This document shows, one piece after another, positions 10,201 through 19,618 of a stretch of DNA of 64,000 nucleotides; within the stretch, counting starts at the first letter, position 1; each line of letters starts with the position of its first letter. This DNA comes from Nocardioides donggukensis (lineage in GTDB: Bacteria > Actinomycetota > Actinomycetes > Propionibacteriales > Nocardioidaceae). The position numbers and the translations under genes are program-made. The notes below the pieces were generated by a model that did not search any database, was not told the DNA's origin, and saw only the letters and a list, made by a program, of their open reading frames with translations. The stretch lies in contig NZ_JACYXZ010000004.1 in NCBI RefSeq assembly GCF_014842875.1, positions 186,001-250,000 of the forward strand, read 5' to 3'.

Positions 10201-10740
10201 CTCGACGGTCACGGCGGTGCGCCGGCTGCCGTGCACGGCGTCGACCCAGGTGGGCCGCCACCGTCGCAGCGAGTCGAACCGCTCGACGGAGCCGACGACG
10301 ATGTCCGAGCCCGAGGCCTGGGCGGCGTCCATGAGCGCCCGGAGCGCGTGCTCGGGCAGCACGTCGTCGGAGTCGACGAACGTCAGGAAGGATCCCTTGG
10401 CCTCCCGGATCCCGGTGTTGCGGGCGGCGCCGAGCCCGCCGTTGGGGCGGGTGACCAGCCGGCAGCGCGAGTCCTGCGCGACGTAGAGCTCGGCGATCGC
10501 CCGGGAGCCGTCCGGGGAGCCGTCGTCGACCAGCAGCACCTCGATGTCGTCGAACGACTGGCCCAGCACGGAGTCCAGGCACTCGGCCAGGTAGGCCTCG
10601 ACGTTGTAGAAGGGCACGATCACGCTCAGGCGCGGCCCCCGGAGCCGGCGTACGGCGGCGCTGCGGCCGAGCCGTCCCCGGACCCGTCGGGCCAGACCGC
10701 GGCCCCGGCGGGCCACCTGCTCAAGCCGCGGCACGGGCAC
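7201..10740 (-). CDS. Two-domain glycosyltransferase (GT2) / CDP-glycerol-type polyol phosphotransferase
   Basis: 1179 residues. Residues about 38-260 form an intact GT2 domain with SVIVPFYNVE, VDDGSPDGS, AARNTG and the DSDD metal-binding motif. Residues about 280-780 are beta-rich linker domains. The C-terminal 380 residues are a TagF/TarF/TarL-type CDP-polyol transferase with HGYPFKLMGHS, LYAPTFRDY and DYSSLRFDF. Such fused enzymes add a sugar and polymerise glycerol or ribitol phosphate at the inner membrane face. With the CDP-ribitol synthase upstream, a ribitol-phosphate chain is the simplest product. The start is GTG 10740, with a 19-bp palindrome directly upstream. It heads a probable operon with the two sulfotransferase-like genes to its left. 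Confidence 0.85.
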   Translation of the reverse strand: MPVPRLEQVARRGRGLARRVRGRLGRSAAVRRLRGPRLSVIVPFYNVEAYLAECLDSVLGQSFDDIEVLLVDDGSPDGSRAIAELYVAQDSRCRLVTRPNGGLGAARNTGIREAKGSFLTFVDSDDVLPEHALRALMDAAQASGSDIVVGSVERFDSLRRWRPTWVDAVHGSRRTAVTVEEFLPLLRNLYTWNKVFRRDFWDAQGLWFREGVAYEDQPIITQLLARAASIDVIPDIVYEYRARDDKSSISQQTASLADLRARIAAWQVSHETFSAELSRTVYDGWLATLFDAHFHWYLTSKGTVDDDYWRELVEIVRFFADRTPEWIWRQTSPEKRVLIRLALLDRRADAQELVRLEHGRSEKWDTTVREDGILVHLPFVDDPELGQDLFTLWPEQLRLAHAVESVRWLERDGSGWCRLAGWGFLAKVDLARFASTTSVVLRNERSGEERVFVATDRPPTAFPPPVDDFWCDYSQGTFAVDLPLEEVLASGRPDDLWAAELRVEAGGFAVSTPITRLLRSGAAGIIPAWQVGDHARLTSVWSFRQQLRFRMDTSGVTVADPVLDGRTLSGRIVDGAEVTAVEVVSGTDRATTRPGSDGAFSLALPEAATPAAGAETGWRVLARTVDGTLVPMIPRGAVDQAVVAGPTTLVLDTNRNAELVVGEWSLGAVAEEVTIRGEHLVVSGRLLGAGSRVALHSRSHKVTSVGDRVEVADGRFTASLDLRHDLFRFGRRPLPLGDHDLSLLVEGAESEQVPLLVSARLGRDLPVLVRTERHEGFVVRGPAAVVRLTLVRPIGAARGKYQQQRLRAASGTGGGLTRGILMRSYFGEQATDNGLSIQRELARRGSDLPVYWAVQDHSVNVPDGGIPVVVNSREWYDLLGSVSYYVDNMYQPEYHTKPPGQVLVQTFHGYPFKLMGHSHWRSLQVSRAKIEAYDARARAWDYLVSPARYATPLLRRDFAYDGEVLEIGYPRNDVLLSDAADDIRAVTRESLGVREGQTAVLYAPTFRDYLSADDSKAVMADFFDFARAHRRLGDDVVFLVRGHAFNARIRKRAGRRQGVIDVTDYPEVSDLYLAADAAIVDYSSLRFDFGVTGKPMIFHVPDLQRYQDTRGWLFDFEPTAPGPLLETTDEVVDALADLPAVRARHAAAYERFRKEFLDLEDGQAGRRFVDAVIAPRGDA

Positions 10741-10744
10741 CTCG

Positions 10745-10763
10745 CGCGGTCACGGTGACCGCG
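10745..10763. promoter_or_regulatory. 19-bp perfect palindrome just upstream of the GT2-polymerase start
   Basis: Arms CGCGGTCAC and GTGACCGCG flank a single G. The element ends 4 bp before the GTG start at 10740, so it covers the expected ribosome-binding region. It may be a repressor operator or an mRNA hairpin limiting translation. No known regulator motif is recognised. Confidence 0.5.
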
Positions 10764-10786
10764 GCGGACGGGACGAGGGACGGGCC

Positions 10787-10828
10787 GACAGACCGACCGA
10801 CAGGCTGGCCGGCAGACCGGCCGGCAGG
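10787..10828. repeat. Short imperfect direct repeat in the leader of the GT2-polymerase gene
   Basis: Two 18-bp copies (10787-10804 and 10811-10828) differ at three positions, always A against G, and share the core CAGACCG. They lie in the 143-bp gap between the two polymerase genes. No function is assigned; this is probably local slippage in a GC-rich leader. Confidence 0.5.
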
Positions 10829-10883
10829 CGTCACGACGGACGGCGGGAGCGGGGGCTGGAGCGGGGGAAACACGCGGGGAACT

Positions 10884-13826
10884 CTACCGTGGCTCGCCGG
10901 GCTCCCCGGGGCCCCACAGGGCGGTCACCACGCGGGCCGCGGCCCGGCCGTCGTGGAAGCGGTTGAACCGCTCGTTGAAGGCGGCCATCTCCCCGGACCA
11001 GCCCTCGCGCAGGGCGGCGAGGTCCTCGAGCGCGGCCGCCACCTCGTCGGTGGTGGCCAGGAGCGGGCCGGGTGCCGACTCCTCGAACGGGAAGAGGAAG
11101 CCGCGGCTGGTGCCGGCGTAGTCCGCCAGGTCCGGCACCAGGAAGACCATCGGCAGGCCGGTCACGGCGGCGTCGAACCGGAGCGAGGAGTAGTCGAGCA
11201 CCGCGGCGTCGGCGGCCAGGATCAGCTCGTTGATCTCCGGGTGGGAGGACACGTCGATCGTCCGGGCCGAGGACCCCGGCGGGCGGTGGAACCGGTGCCC
11301 ACGCAGCAGGACGACGTGGCCCGGTCCGAGCCGCTCGGCGAGCCGCTCCACGTCGAGGTGGGTGACCAGCGGCGCGGCGCGGAAGTTGGTGGCGAGGTCG
11401 TCGCGCCACGTGGGGGCGTAGAGGACGGCGACGTCGTCCTCGGCCAGCCCCAGCGCCGCCCGGGCCCGCTGCCGCAGGTGGGCGGCGCCCGGTCCGACCA
11501 GGGCGTCGTCACGGGGGTAGCCGTGGTTGAGGATCGTGCCCTCGAAGGCGTACTGCTCGCGGTAGTGCCGGTCCATCTCCGGGGTCGGGGTGAGCGCGAC
11601 GGTCCAGGTGCCTGCGGTGTCGGCCAGCTGCCGCCGCAGCCGCAGGGGTGAGTGGTTCTTCGAGCGCCACAGCGCCAGCCCCATCGACTTCGACGGGTAG
11701 CCGTGGAAGGTCTGCACCAGGCGCTGGTCGGGGCGGGTCCGGTAGAACCGGTCGACCTCGACGTTGCTGACGACGGTGCCGGCGCGGGCGAGGGCGTCGT
11801 ACCACGCGCGGCTGCGCAGCAGCACGGGTCGGGCGCCCTCCGGCACCGGGACCGCGTGGTCTGCCACCGTCCAGAGCGTGCGCAGACCGGGGTGCCGGGC
11901 CCGGAGCTCGTCGTGGATGGCCCGGGGGCTGTCGGTCGCGCCGGTGCCGGCATAGGAGCTGAACAGGACCAGACCCGGGTCCGTCGGCGACTCCACCGCC
12001 GCGTAGGCGGAGCGCAGGCGGTGCTGCGCCCGCGGTCCCAGCTCGTCGTCGGCCAACGGGGCGGCCAGCTCGACCAGGAGCTGGTCCCGGAGGCCGCGGC
12101 GGAACCGGACCCGGTGGTCGGCGTGGACGGTGTCGAGCGGCGTGAGGGCGGCCAGGGACGGTGCGATCGACAGGTCACCGCCGGACGTCTCGTCGTCGCC
12201 CTGCCAGGCCAGGTGCCAGGTGCCCGTCGGGAGGGCGCACGGACCGGTGCCCCAGGCCTCCCGGCGCAGGGGCACGGCGGCGGTGAAGCGCCCCCCGTGC
12301 ACCTCGACCTCGGCCGGCACCCGGAGCCCGGCCAGGCACAGTGCCGCGGTGAAGGCGCCGCGTGCCGGGCCGCGCACCAGCAGCCGCCCGTCGACGACCT
12401 CGACCTGCTCGGCCGCGGGCGGGTCGGGGCTCACGGCGGCATCCTCCGTGGCCTCCCCGGCGGACCCCACGGTCAGACCGTCCGTGCCGTCGAAGCGGAC
12501 CGCCCCGCCGCCGGCCAGGTCGGGGGCGCCCAGCAGCCCCGCCGAGCCGCGGGCGTCGCGCTCGGTGACCCGGCCGCTCAGCTCGAGACCGGCCACCTGG
12601 ACGCCGACCTCGAGCCGCCAGCGCCCCCGCCCGCCGGGGCCGGCCGGCAGGGGGGCCAGGGCGACCTCGAGGCAGCCGGTGTCGTGGCTCTGGTGGGCGC
12701 GACCGGCGAACCGGGTCACCTCCGGGTCCGGCCGGACCGTCACCGGGAGCTCGACCGCCGGGCGGTCCCCCGTGGCGTCGACGAGGTGCGCGGTGAAATC
12801 GGGTGGCGACTCGGCGTAGTCGACCTCGGGCACGACGGCGTACACCGTGGCCACGAGCGCGTCCTCGGTCCGGCGCACCCGGCGGAGGGAGAGCCGCAGG
12901 GTCGGCCGCACCTCGAGCAGCCAGGGCGGGGGCTCCACGCCGGGCACCTCGAGCCGGGCCCGGACCGTGCCGGACCCGGCCCGGGTCGGGAAGCTCCCGC
13001 GCTCGAACCAGCGGTCGACGGTGAGCCTGCTCATGGCGTCGCGCTCGCCCTGCCCCACGAGCCAGAGGCGGAGCCGGGTCTCCACGGGGAGTCCGCTGAG
13101 CGCTGCGGGGGTCAGTGCCGCCGCGACGGCCGCCAGCCGGTCGACGTCGGCGGCGCCGGCGTGCTCGAGGTCGTCCAGGACCGCCTCGAGCGGGTCCGCC
13201 ACCCGCGCCGGGGCGACCCCGGCCTCGAGCACGGCCGCCAGGTGCCCGGCCTCGGGGGCAGCCGGGGGCACGGTGCCGAAGGGGACGGACCAGGTGCGTT
13301 CGGCGCCGTCGCTGACGGAGTCCGCCAGGCGCACCTCGCGGCCGCTTCCGGGCCCGCCCCGCCGTCGGGTCAGGGCGGCCTGGGGGAACCGGCCGTGGGC
13401 GGGGTCGAACACCGGCGCCCGGTCCCGCCGCCACAGGCGCTCGCCGAGGTCGGGGCCGGCGCCACCCACCCACGACACGTCCGGCGCCAGCTCCCCGGTC
13501 AGCCGGGACAGGGCGTCGGGGCGCAGCGTCTGGGACGCCTCGAGGAACAGCACCGCGTCGCAGCGGGTGCTCGCCCGCCCGCGGTTGCGGGCGGCGTTCC
13601 CGCTCTCCTCGGGCGGGGCGACCCGCAGGCCCTGCAGCGCGGGCAGCCCGTCGGGGAGTCCCTCACCGGACCAGCCGCAGAGCCAGGTCTCCTCCGGCGG
13701 CCGGTGCTGGTCGGCCAACGACCCGAGGCAGTCGGCGAGGTGCCGGGACTGCCGCGGGCCGACGGTGACCACGACCGCGACCGAGGTACGTCGTCGTCGG
13801 AGGGCACGGCGGACCCGGTGCCACAC
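10884..13826 (-). CDS. CDP-glycerol-type polyol phosphotransferase with degenerate GT2-like N-terminus
   Basis: 980 residues. The last 370 residues carry the same polymerase signatures as the neighbour at 7201 (HGYPSKSMGLALW, LYAPTWRDDL, DYSSLRFDAAVTG), so polymerising or priming activity with a CDP-polyol is likely. The N-terminal 250 residues keep the fold pattern of GT2 (a VVVTVGPRQSRHLADCL strand and the AARNRG motif) but lack the DDGS loop (CGWSGE instead) and the DSDD metal site (FLEASQT instead), so the glycosyltransferase half is probably inactive. The middle is beta-rich linker. Two polymerases in tandem could split primer and chain-extension roles, as TagB/TagF or TarF/TarL do. GTG start; no strong Shine-Dalgarno. 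Confidence 0.8.
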   Translation of the reverse strand: MWHRVRRALRRRRTSVAVVVTVGPRQSRHLADCLGSLADQHRPPEETWLCGWSGEGLPDGLPALQGLRVAPPEESGNAARNRGRASTRCDAVLFLEASQTLRPDALSRLTGELAPDVSWVGGAGPDLGERLWRRDRAPVFDPAHGRFPQAALTRRRGGPGSGREVRLADSVSDGAERTWSVPFGTVPPAAPEAGHLAAVLEAGVAPARVADPLEAVLDDLEHAGAADVDRLAAVAAALTPAALSGLPVETRLRLWLVGQGERDAMSRLTVDRWFERGSFPTRAGSGTVRARLEVPGVEPPPWLLEVRPTLRLSLRRVRRTEDALVATVYAVVPEVDYAESPPDFTAHLVDATGDRPAVELPVTVRPDPEVTRFAGRAHQSHDTGCLEVALAPLPAGPGGRGRWRLEVGVQVAGLELSGRVTERDARGSAGLLGAPDLAGGGAVRFDGTDGLTVGSAGEATEDAAVSPDPPAAEQVEVVDGRLLVRGPARGAFTAALCLAGLRVPAEVEVHGGRFTAAVPLRREAWGTGPCALPTGTWHLAWQGDDETSGGDLSIAPSLAALTPLDTVHADHRVRFRRGLRDQLLVELAAPLADDELGPRAQHRLRSAYAAVESPTDPGLVLFSSYAGTGATDSPRAIHDELRARHPGLRTLWTVADHAVPVPEGARPVLLRSRAWYDALARAGTVVSNVEVDRFYRTRPDQRLVQTFHGYPSKSMGLALWRSKNHSPLRLRRQLADTAGTWTVALTPTPEMDRHYREQYAFEGTILNHGYPRDDALVGPGAAHLRQRARAALGLAEDDVAVLYAPTWRDDLATNFRAAPLVTHLDVERLAERLGPGHVVLLRGHRFHRPPGSSARTIDVSSHPEINELILAADAAVLDYSSLRFDAAVTGLPMVFLVPDLADYAGTSRGFLFPFEESAPGPLLATTDEVAAALEDLAALREGWSGEMAAFNERFNRFHDGRAAARVVTALWGPGEPGEPR

Positions 13827-13848
13827 GTGCGCGCTCCGGCGACCTGCG

Positions 13849-14436
13849 TCAGGCGTGCTGGCGCAGCGGCATCGAGGCGGCGTCCTCCCAGGCCTGCAGC
13901 TCGGACCTGAGGTCGGTGACCTCCTGCTCGAGCTCGGCGGCGAGCACGATCGCCTCGGCGGCCCGCTGCTCGGCCTCCTCGACCTTGCCGGACTCGACGA
14001 CCAGGCGGGCCTCGGCCTGCTCGGACCGACGGGCCTCGGTGCCGACCCGCAGCGTGGTCTCGGCGATCCTGCGCTGGACGACGACGAGCTGGCCCTCGAG
14101 CTCGTGGATGAGCTTCTGACGGTCGGCGATGCGCTCGGTCATCGCCTCGGCGAAGGCCTCGTTCTCGCGGGTGCGCTCGTCGGTGAGCGCGCGGTAGGCC
14201 TGGGCCTGCTCGGCGCGGTCGCGGGCGGCGTCGATCCGGGACTGGTGCAGCTCGGAGTGGATGATCTTGGTGGCCAGCGCGCCGAGGAGCACGGAGCTCG
14301 CGGCGGCCAGGGTCGTGACGAGGGCGGATCCGGTGATCACGGCGGCGATGACGATCGCGGCCGAGAGCATGATGAAGGCAACTGCGACCGTCACGCGCGT
14401 GCTGCGCTGACGGCGTCGGGCGTTGGGGGAAGCCAT
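13849..14436 (-). CDS. Membrane-anchored coiled-coil protein, unknown function
   Basis: 195 residues from ATG 14436 (a GTG two codons earlier is possible). Two closely spaced hydrophobic helices (about residues 16-36 and 38-56) form a hairpin anchor. About 130 residues of Ala/Glu/Arg-rich heptad-like sequence follow, typical of a coiled coil lying in the cytoplasm. I do not recognise a named family. It follows the DUF3180 gene at the end of the folate run with a 9-bp gap and precedes the surface-polymer genes, so it could be co-expressed with either. A structural or scaffold role at the membrane is a guess from shape only. Confidence 0.7.
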   Translation of the reverse strand: MASPNARRRQRSTRVTVAVAFIMLSAAIVIAAVITGSALVTTLAAASSVLLGALATKIIHSELHQSRIDAARDRAEQAQAYRALTDERTRENEAFAEAMTERIADRQKLIHELEGQLVVVQRRIAETTLRVGTEARRSEQAEARLVVESGKVEEAEQRAAEAIVLAAELEQEVTDLRSELQAWEDAASMPLRQHA

Positions 14437-14445
14437 GGGCACAGG

Positions 14446-14922
14446 TTAGGCGTCGTCGGCCCCGTCACGGACCCGACACGCGCGTTCGAGGAGGAGAGCT
14501 GCGCCGCAGGTCAGAAGGCCCCCGAGGGATCCGAGACCGGACCGGAGCATACGTTGGCCGGCCAGCTCGGCCTCCAGACCGAGCCAGCTCACCCCGTAGC
14601 CGGCGTACCCGCCGGCCACCAGCGCACCGACGAGGGCGCACGCCTTGGCGAGCACCAGCCGGTTCACCGCCTGGTGGGACTCGAGGTAGCGGCGCTGGGC
14701 CACGGTGCGCCAGGTGATCCAGGCGGTGCCGGCCAGGATCGCCGCCACCAGGAACAGCGCGAGCACCTGCGGCCAGGTCACCACCGGCGAGGAGTCCGCC
14801 AGCCGCCGGGCGACCGGCCGCACGAGCCAGCCGCCGACCAGTCCGGCCAGCCCCCAGCCCACCAGGACGCCCGGCGGGGTCGGACGGACCGTCCCGACGT
14901 CCTGCCGGGGGTCCTCGCTCAC
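14446..14922 (-). CDS. DUF3180-family membrane protein
   Basis: 158 residues with four predicted membrane helices (near residues 18-35, 49-70, 90-108 and 128-146). The order and position directly after folK match the DUF3180 family, which follows folK in many actinobacteria; its function is unknown. The start is GTG 14922, 31 bp after the folK stop. The conserved linkage suggests a link to folate or envelope physiology, but nothing in the sequence shows a catalytic motif. Confidence 0.75.
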   Translation of the reverse strand: MSEDPRQDVGTVRPTPPGVLVGWGLAGLVGGWLVRPVARRLADSSPVVTWPQVLALFLVAAILAGTAWITWRTVAQRRYLESHQAVNRLVLAKACALVGALVAGGYAGYGVSWLGLEAELAGQRMLRSGLGSLGGLLTCGAALLLERACRVRDGADDA

Positions 14923-14953
14923 GGCGCCGCGGCGCCGCCCGGCGACCGATCGG

Positions 14954-15520
14954 TCACTGGAGCTCGATGACCAGGTCGTCGCGCAGCGTCACCTTGCCGT
15001 CGGCGGTCTCGAGCAGCTCGGCGACCGGGCCCGCGTCGGGAAGGACGGCGTCCGGCTCGAGGTCGTGCCAGGGCCGGAGCACGAACGCGCGGTGCCGGGC
15101 CCGCGGGTGCGGCAGCCGGAGGAAGTCGTCGTCGGCGCGCCGGTCCCCGACCACGATCAGGTCGACGTCGAGCGTGCGCGGCGCGTTCGGCTCACCCGGA
15201 CGCTCCCGGTCGAACGCGTCCTCGATCGCCAGTGCCCGGTCCATGAGCGTGGCCGCGGGCAGGGTGGTGTCGATGAGGACGACGGCGTTCAGGAACATCT
15301 CCGCGTCGTCGGGGGCGTCGATCGGCTCGGTCTCGTAGACCGGCGAGACCGCGGTCACCCAGACGTCGGGGGTGTCGGCCAGCGAGTCGACCGCCCCCTG
15401 GAGGCTCGCCATCCGCTCCCCGAGGTTCGAGCCCAGGGCCAGCACCGCCCGCCGGATCGGGTGCATCTCCCCGGTCAGCGTGTCGGTGTCGACGATGTGC
15501 GGATTGGGGGTCTCGGTCAC
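14954..15520 (-). CDS. folK: 2-amino-4-hydroxy-6-hydroxymethyldihydropteridine pyrophosphokinase
   Basis: 188 residues. HPPK transfers pyrophosphate from ATP to 6-hydroxymethyl-dihydropterin in folate synthesis. Visible motifs are LALGSNLG near residue 30, the EDAFDRERPGEPNAPRTLDVDLI block holding the two Mg-binding aspartates, and LPHPRARHRAFVL. The N-terminal 25 residues are a non-conserved extension, and a later start is possible. It follows folB by 6 bp, so the pathway order folE-folP-folB-folK is kept in one transcription unit. Soluble cytoplasmic enzyme; the assignment is secure. Confidence 0.95.
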   Translation of the reverse strand: MTETPNPHIVDTDTLTGEMHPIRRAVLALGSNLGERMASLQGAVDSLADTPDVWVTAVSPVYETEPIDAPDDAEMFLNAVVLIDTTLPAATLMDRALAIEDAFDRERPGEPNAPRTLDVDLIVVGDRRADDDFLRLPHPRARHRAFVLRPWHDLEPDAVLPDAGPVAELLETADGKVTLRDDLVIELQ

Positions 15521-15526
15521 GGGCCC

Positions 15527-15892
15527 TCACGTCCTTCTGCGGGTAATCGTCAACGCGACTCCTGAGAAGGTCGCGTCGATCGGGGCATCCGGCTTGTGCA
15601 CGGTCACCCGGCACCATTCAACCCGACCGTCCAAGAGGCAGACGTCCGAGATGCGCTGCGCCAGGGTCTCGATCAGGTCCACCGGATCGGTCTCCACTGC
15701 GGCTCTCACCGAGCCCACGAGCCTTCCGTAGTCGACCGTGTCGTGCAAGTCGTCCGAGGCCGCCGCAGGCGTGGTGTCGAGCCCCAACGTGAGATCCACC
15801 ACGAACCGCTGCCCCTCGCGGCGCTCGAAGTCGAAGACCCCGTGGTGCCCGTGGCACTCCAGCCCGGAGATCGTCAGCTCGTCCTGTGCCAC
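15527..15892 (-). CDS. folB: Dihydroneopterin aldolase
   Basis: 121 residues, the normal family length, from GTG 15892. It converts dihydroneopterin to hydroxymethyl-dihydropterin and glycolaldehyde. Conserved elements are LECHGHHGVFDFERREGQRF, the DTVDYG block, an ETLAQRIS helix with the pterin-binding Glu, and the VHKPDAPI motif with the catalytic Lys. It sits 29 bp after folP and 6 bp before folK, within the folate operon. No anomalies were seen. Confidence 0.95.
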   Translation of the reverse strand: MAQDELTISGLECHGHHGVFDFERREGQRFVVDLTLGLDTTPAAASDDLHDTVDYGRLVGSVRAAVETDPVDLIETLAQRISDVCLLDGRVEWCRVTVHKPDAPIDATFSGVALTITRRRT

Positions 15893-15921
15893 ACCCGCTC
15901 CCCTCGTCGTCGCCCGCCCGG

Positions 15922-16773
15922 TCACCGGGGCCCCCCGGTGGAGCCCCAACGGGCCGCGACGGCCAGAGCGTCCCGGGTGGCCCGCACGTCGTGCACCCGC
16001 ACCGCCCACACGCCGGAGCGTGCCAGCAGGGCCACCAGCGCCGCGTGAGCGTACTCCCGCTGGTCCACCGGACGCGGGCCGGCCCCGTCGTCGAGCAGCG
16101 TGCCCAGGAACGACTTGCGGCTCGCCCCCACCAGCAGGGGGTGGCCGAGGCCGGCGATCTCGCCGAGGCCGGCCAGCAGCTCCCAGTTGTGGTCCGGGGT
16201 CTTCGCGAACCCGAGGCCGGGGTCCAGCACCAGCCGCTCCGCGGCGATCCCGGCCTCCCGGGCCGCCGCCACCCGGGCGGCCAGCTCCTCCCGCACGGCG
16301 CCGACGACGCCCCCGGGGCCGTCGTACGCCGCGTGCCGGTGCATCTCGGCACTGTGCGCGCGCCAGTGCATGGCCACGAACCGCACACCGTGCTCGGCGG
16401 CCACGTCCAGGATCGCCGGGTCGGCCAAGCCGCCCGAGACGTCGTTGACGACGCTCGCTCCGGCGCGTACGGCGGCGTCGGCGACCTCGGCCCGCATCGT
16501 GTCGACCGAGACCGTGGCACCGCCGGCGGCCAGCTCGGTGATCACCGGCACCACCCGGTCCAGCTCCTCGCCCACGAGGGGACGGGTGGCCCCGGGCCGG
16601 GTCGACTCGCCGCCGATGTCGAGCAGGTCCGCCCCCTCCTCGACCAGCCTGCGCCCGTGGGCGACGGCGGCCGCGGGGTCGACGTACCGGCCGCCGTCGG
16701 AGAAGGAGTCGGGGGTGACGTTGACGACCCCCATCACCAGGGGTCCCGCCCGGTCCCCGCCCGTCGTGCTCAT
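15922..16773 (-). CDS. folP: Dihydropteroate synthase
   Basis: 283 residues. It condenses p-aminobenzoate with hydroxymethyl-dihydropterin pyrophosphate and is the sulfonamide target. The MGVVNVTPDSFSDGG signature is near residue 14, IGGESTRPGA follows, the pterin/sulfa loop GASRKSFLG is near residue 217 and the C-terminal VRVHDVRA is intact. ATG 16773 is chosen because it follows a short GAGCCAGGG Shine-Dalgarno-like run. That region is tandemly duplicated (see 16770-16813), giving an extra upstream ATG that opens only a four-codon frame. Downstream neighbours are folB and folK. Confidence 0.96.
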   Translation of the reverse strand: MSTTGGDRAGPLVMGVVNVTPDSFSDGGRYVDPAAAVAHGRRLVEEGADLLDIGGESTRPGATRPLVGEELDRVVPVITELAAGGATVSVDTMRAEVADAAVRAGASVVNDVSGGLADPAILDVAAEHGVRFVAMHWRAHSAEMHRHAAYDGPGGVVGAVREELAARVAAAREAGIAAERLVLDPGLGFAKTPDHNWELLAGLGEIAGLGHPLLVGASRKSFLGTLLDDGAGPRPVDQREYAHAALVALLARSGVWAVRVHDVRATRDALAVAARWGSTGGPR

Positions 16774-16813
16774 CCCTGGCTCATCCCTGGCTCACCCGCG
16801 GCTCACCCGCCGC
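16770..16813. repeat. Four tandem 11-bp units across the folE stop / folP start
   Basis: Plus-strand units begin at 16770, 16781, 16792 and 16803 (TCATCCCTGGC twice, then TCACCCGCGGC and TCACCCGCCGC). Read on the minus strand, each unit carries a TGAGC step. The array contains the folE stop (16803-16805), a decoy ATG (16784) opening a four-codon frame, and the true folP ATG (16773), whose ATGA overlaps the decoy stop. It may tune folP translation or simply be slippage. Confidence 0.75.
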
Positions 16814-17413
16814 GGTGGATCAGGGCCATCGCCTCGGAGCGGGTCGCCGCGTTGTGCATGATCCCCCGGACCGCGGAGGTGATCGTGCGGGCGCCGGCCT
16901 TTCGGACGCCGCGCATGGTCATGCACAGGTGCTCGGCCTCGATGACGACGATGACGCCGCGGGCCTCCAGGAGCTCCATCAGCGCGTCCGCGACCTGCGT
17001 GGTGAGGCGCTCCTGGACCTGCGGTCGCTTGGCGAAGACGTCCACGAGCCGGGCCAGCTTGGACAGGCCGGTGATCTTCCCGGACTCCGACGGGATGTAC
17101 CCGACGTGCGCCACCCCCGTGAACGGCACCAGGTGGTGCTCGCACATCGACCACAGCTCGATGTCGCGGACCATGACCATCTCGTCGTGGCCGATGTCGA
17201 AGGTCGTCGTGAGCACGTCCTCCGGCGACTGGCGCAGGCCGGCGGTGACCTCGGCGTAGGCGCGCGCCACCCGCGCCGGAGTGTCCCGGAGGCCGTCCCG
17301 GTCGGGGTCCTCCCCGATCGCGGCGAGCAGCTCCCGCACCGCGGCCTCGGCCCGGGGGATGTCGAAGTCCGGCACCTCGGCTGGGGCGACTCCGCCCCGT
17401 CCGATCGGGTCGG

Positions 17414-17417
<4 letters not shown>
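16803..17417 (-). CDS. folE: GTP cyclohydrolase I
   Basis: 204 residues from ATG 17417. It converts GTP to 7,8-dihydroneopterin triphosphate, the first committed folate step. The zinc ligands are visible in CEHHLVPF (Cys and His) and in HLCMTMRGV (second Cys). [27 protein letters not shown] is the family core. Its ATGA start overlaps the ftsH stop by 4 bp, so translation is coupled to ftsH. It belongs to the type IA zinc enzyme class. Assignment secure. Confidence 0.96.
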
Positions 17418-19504
<2,087 letters not shown>

Positions 19505-19618
19505 GGACTTCTCTCGGGACAGCCCAGAACGGCACTGAGCGGTGACCTATGTAGGGAATGACGGTACAGGGTCGCGGCAATCGGCTCGGGGGTATCGCGG
19601 GCTTCGGGAATGGGGGCC

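Noticed and set aside
6865..10758. Very long plus-strand open frame (over 1,200 codons) across the GT2-polymerase gene
   Set aside because: It is antisense to a gene with clear GT2 and TagF motifs; the translation is Pro/Arg/Gly/Val-rich without any domain. Long antisense frames are an artefact of third-position GC. The same applies to frames at 19610-23902, 32352-36242 and 54106-58365.
1..13826. Horizontally acquired island based on base composition
   Set aside because: The locus has the same high GC and codon style as its neighbours, and no integrase, tRNA junction or insertion sequence flanks it within the window.
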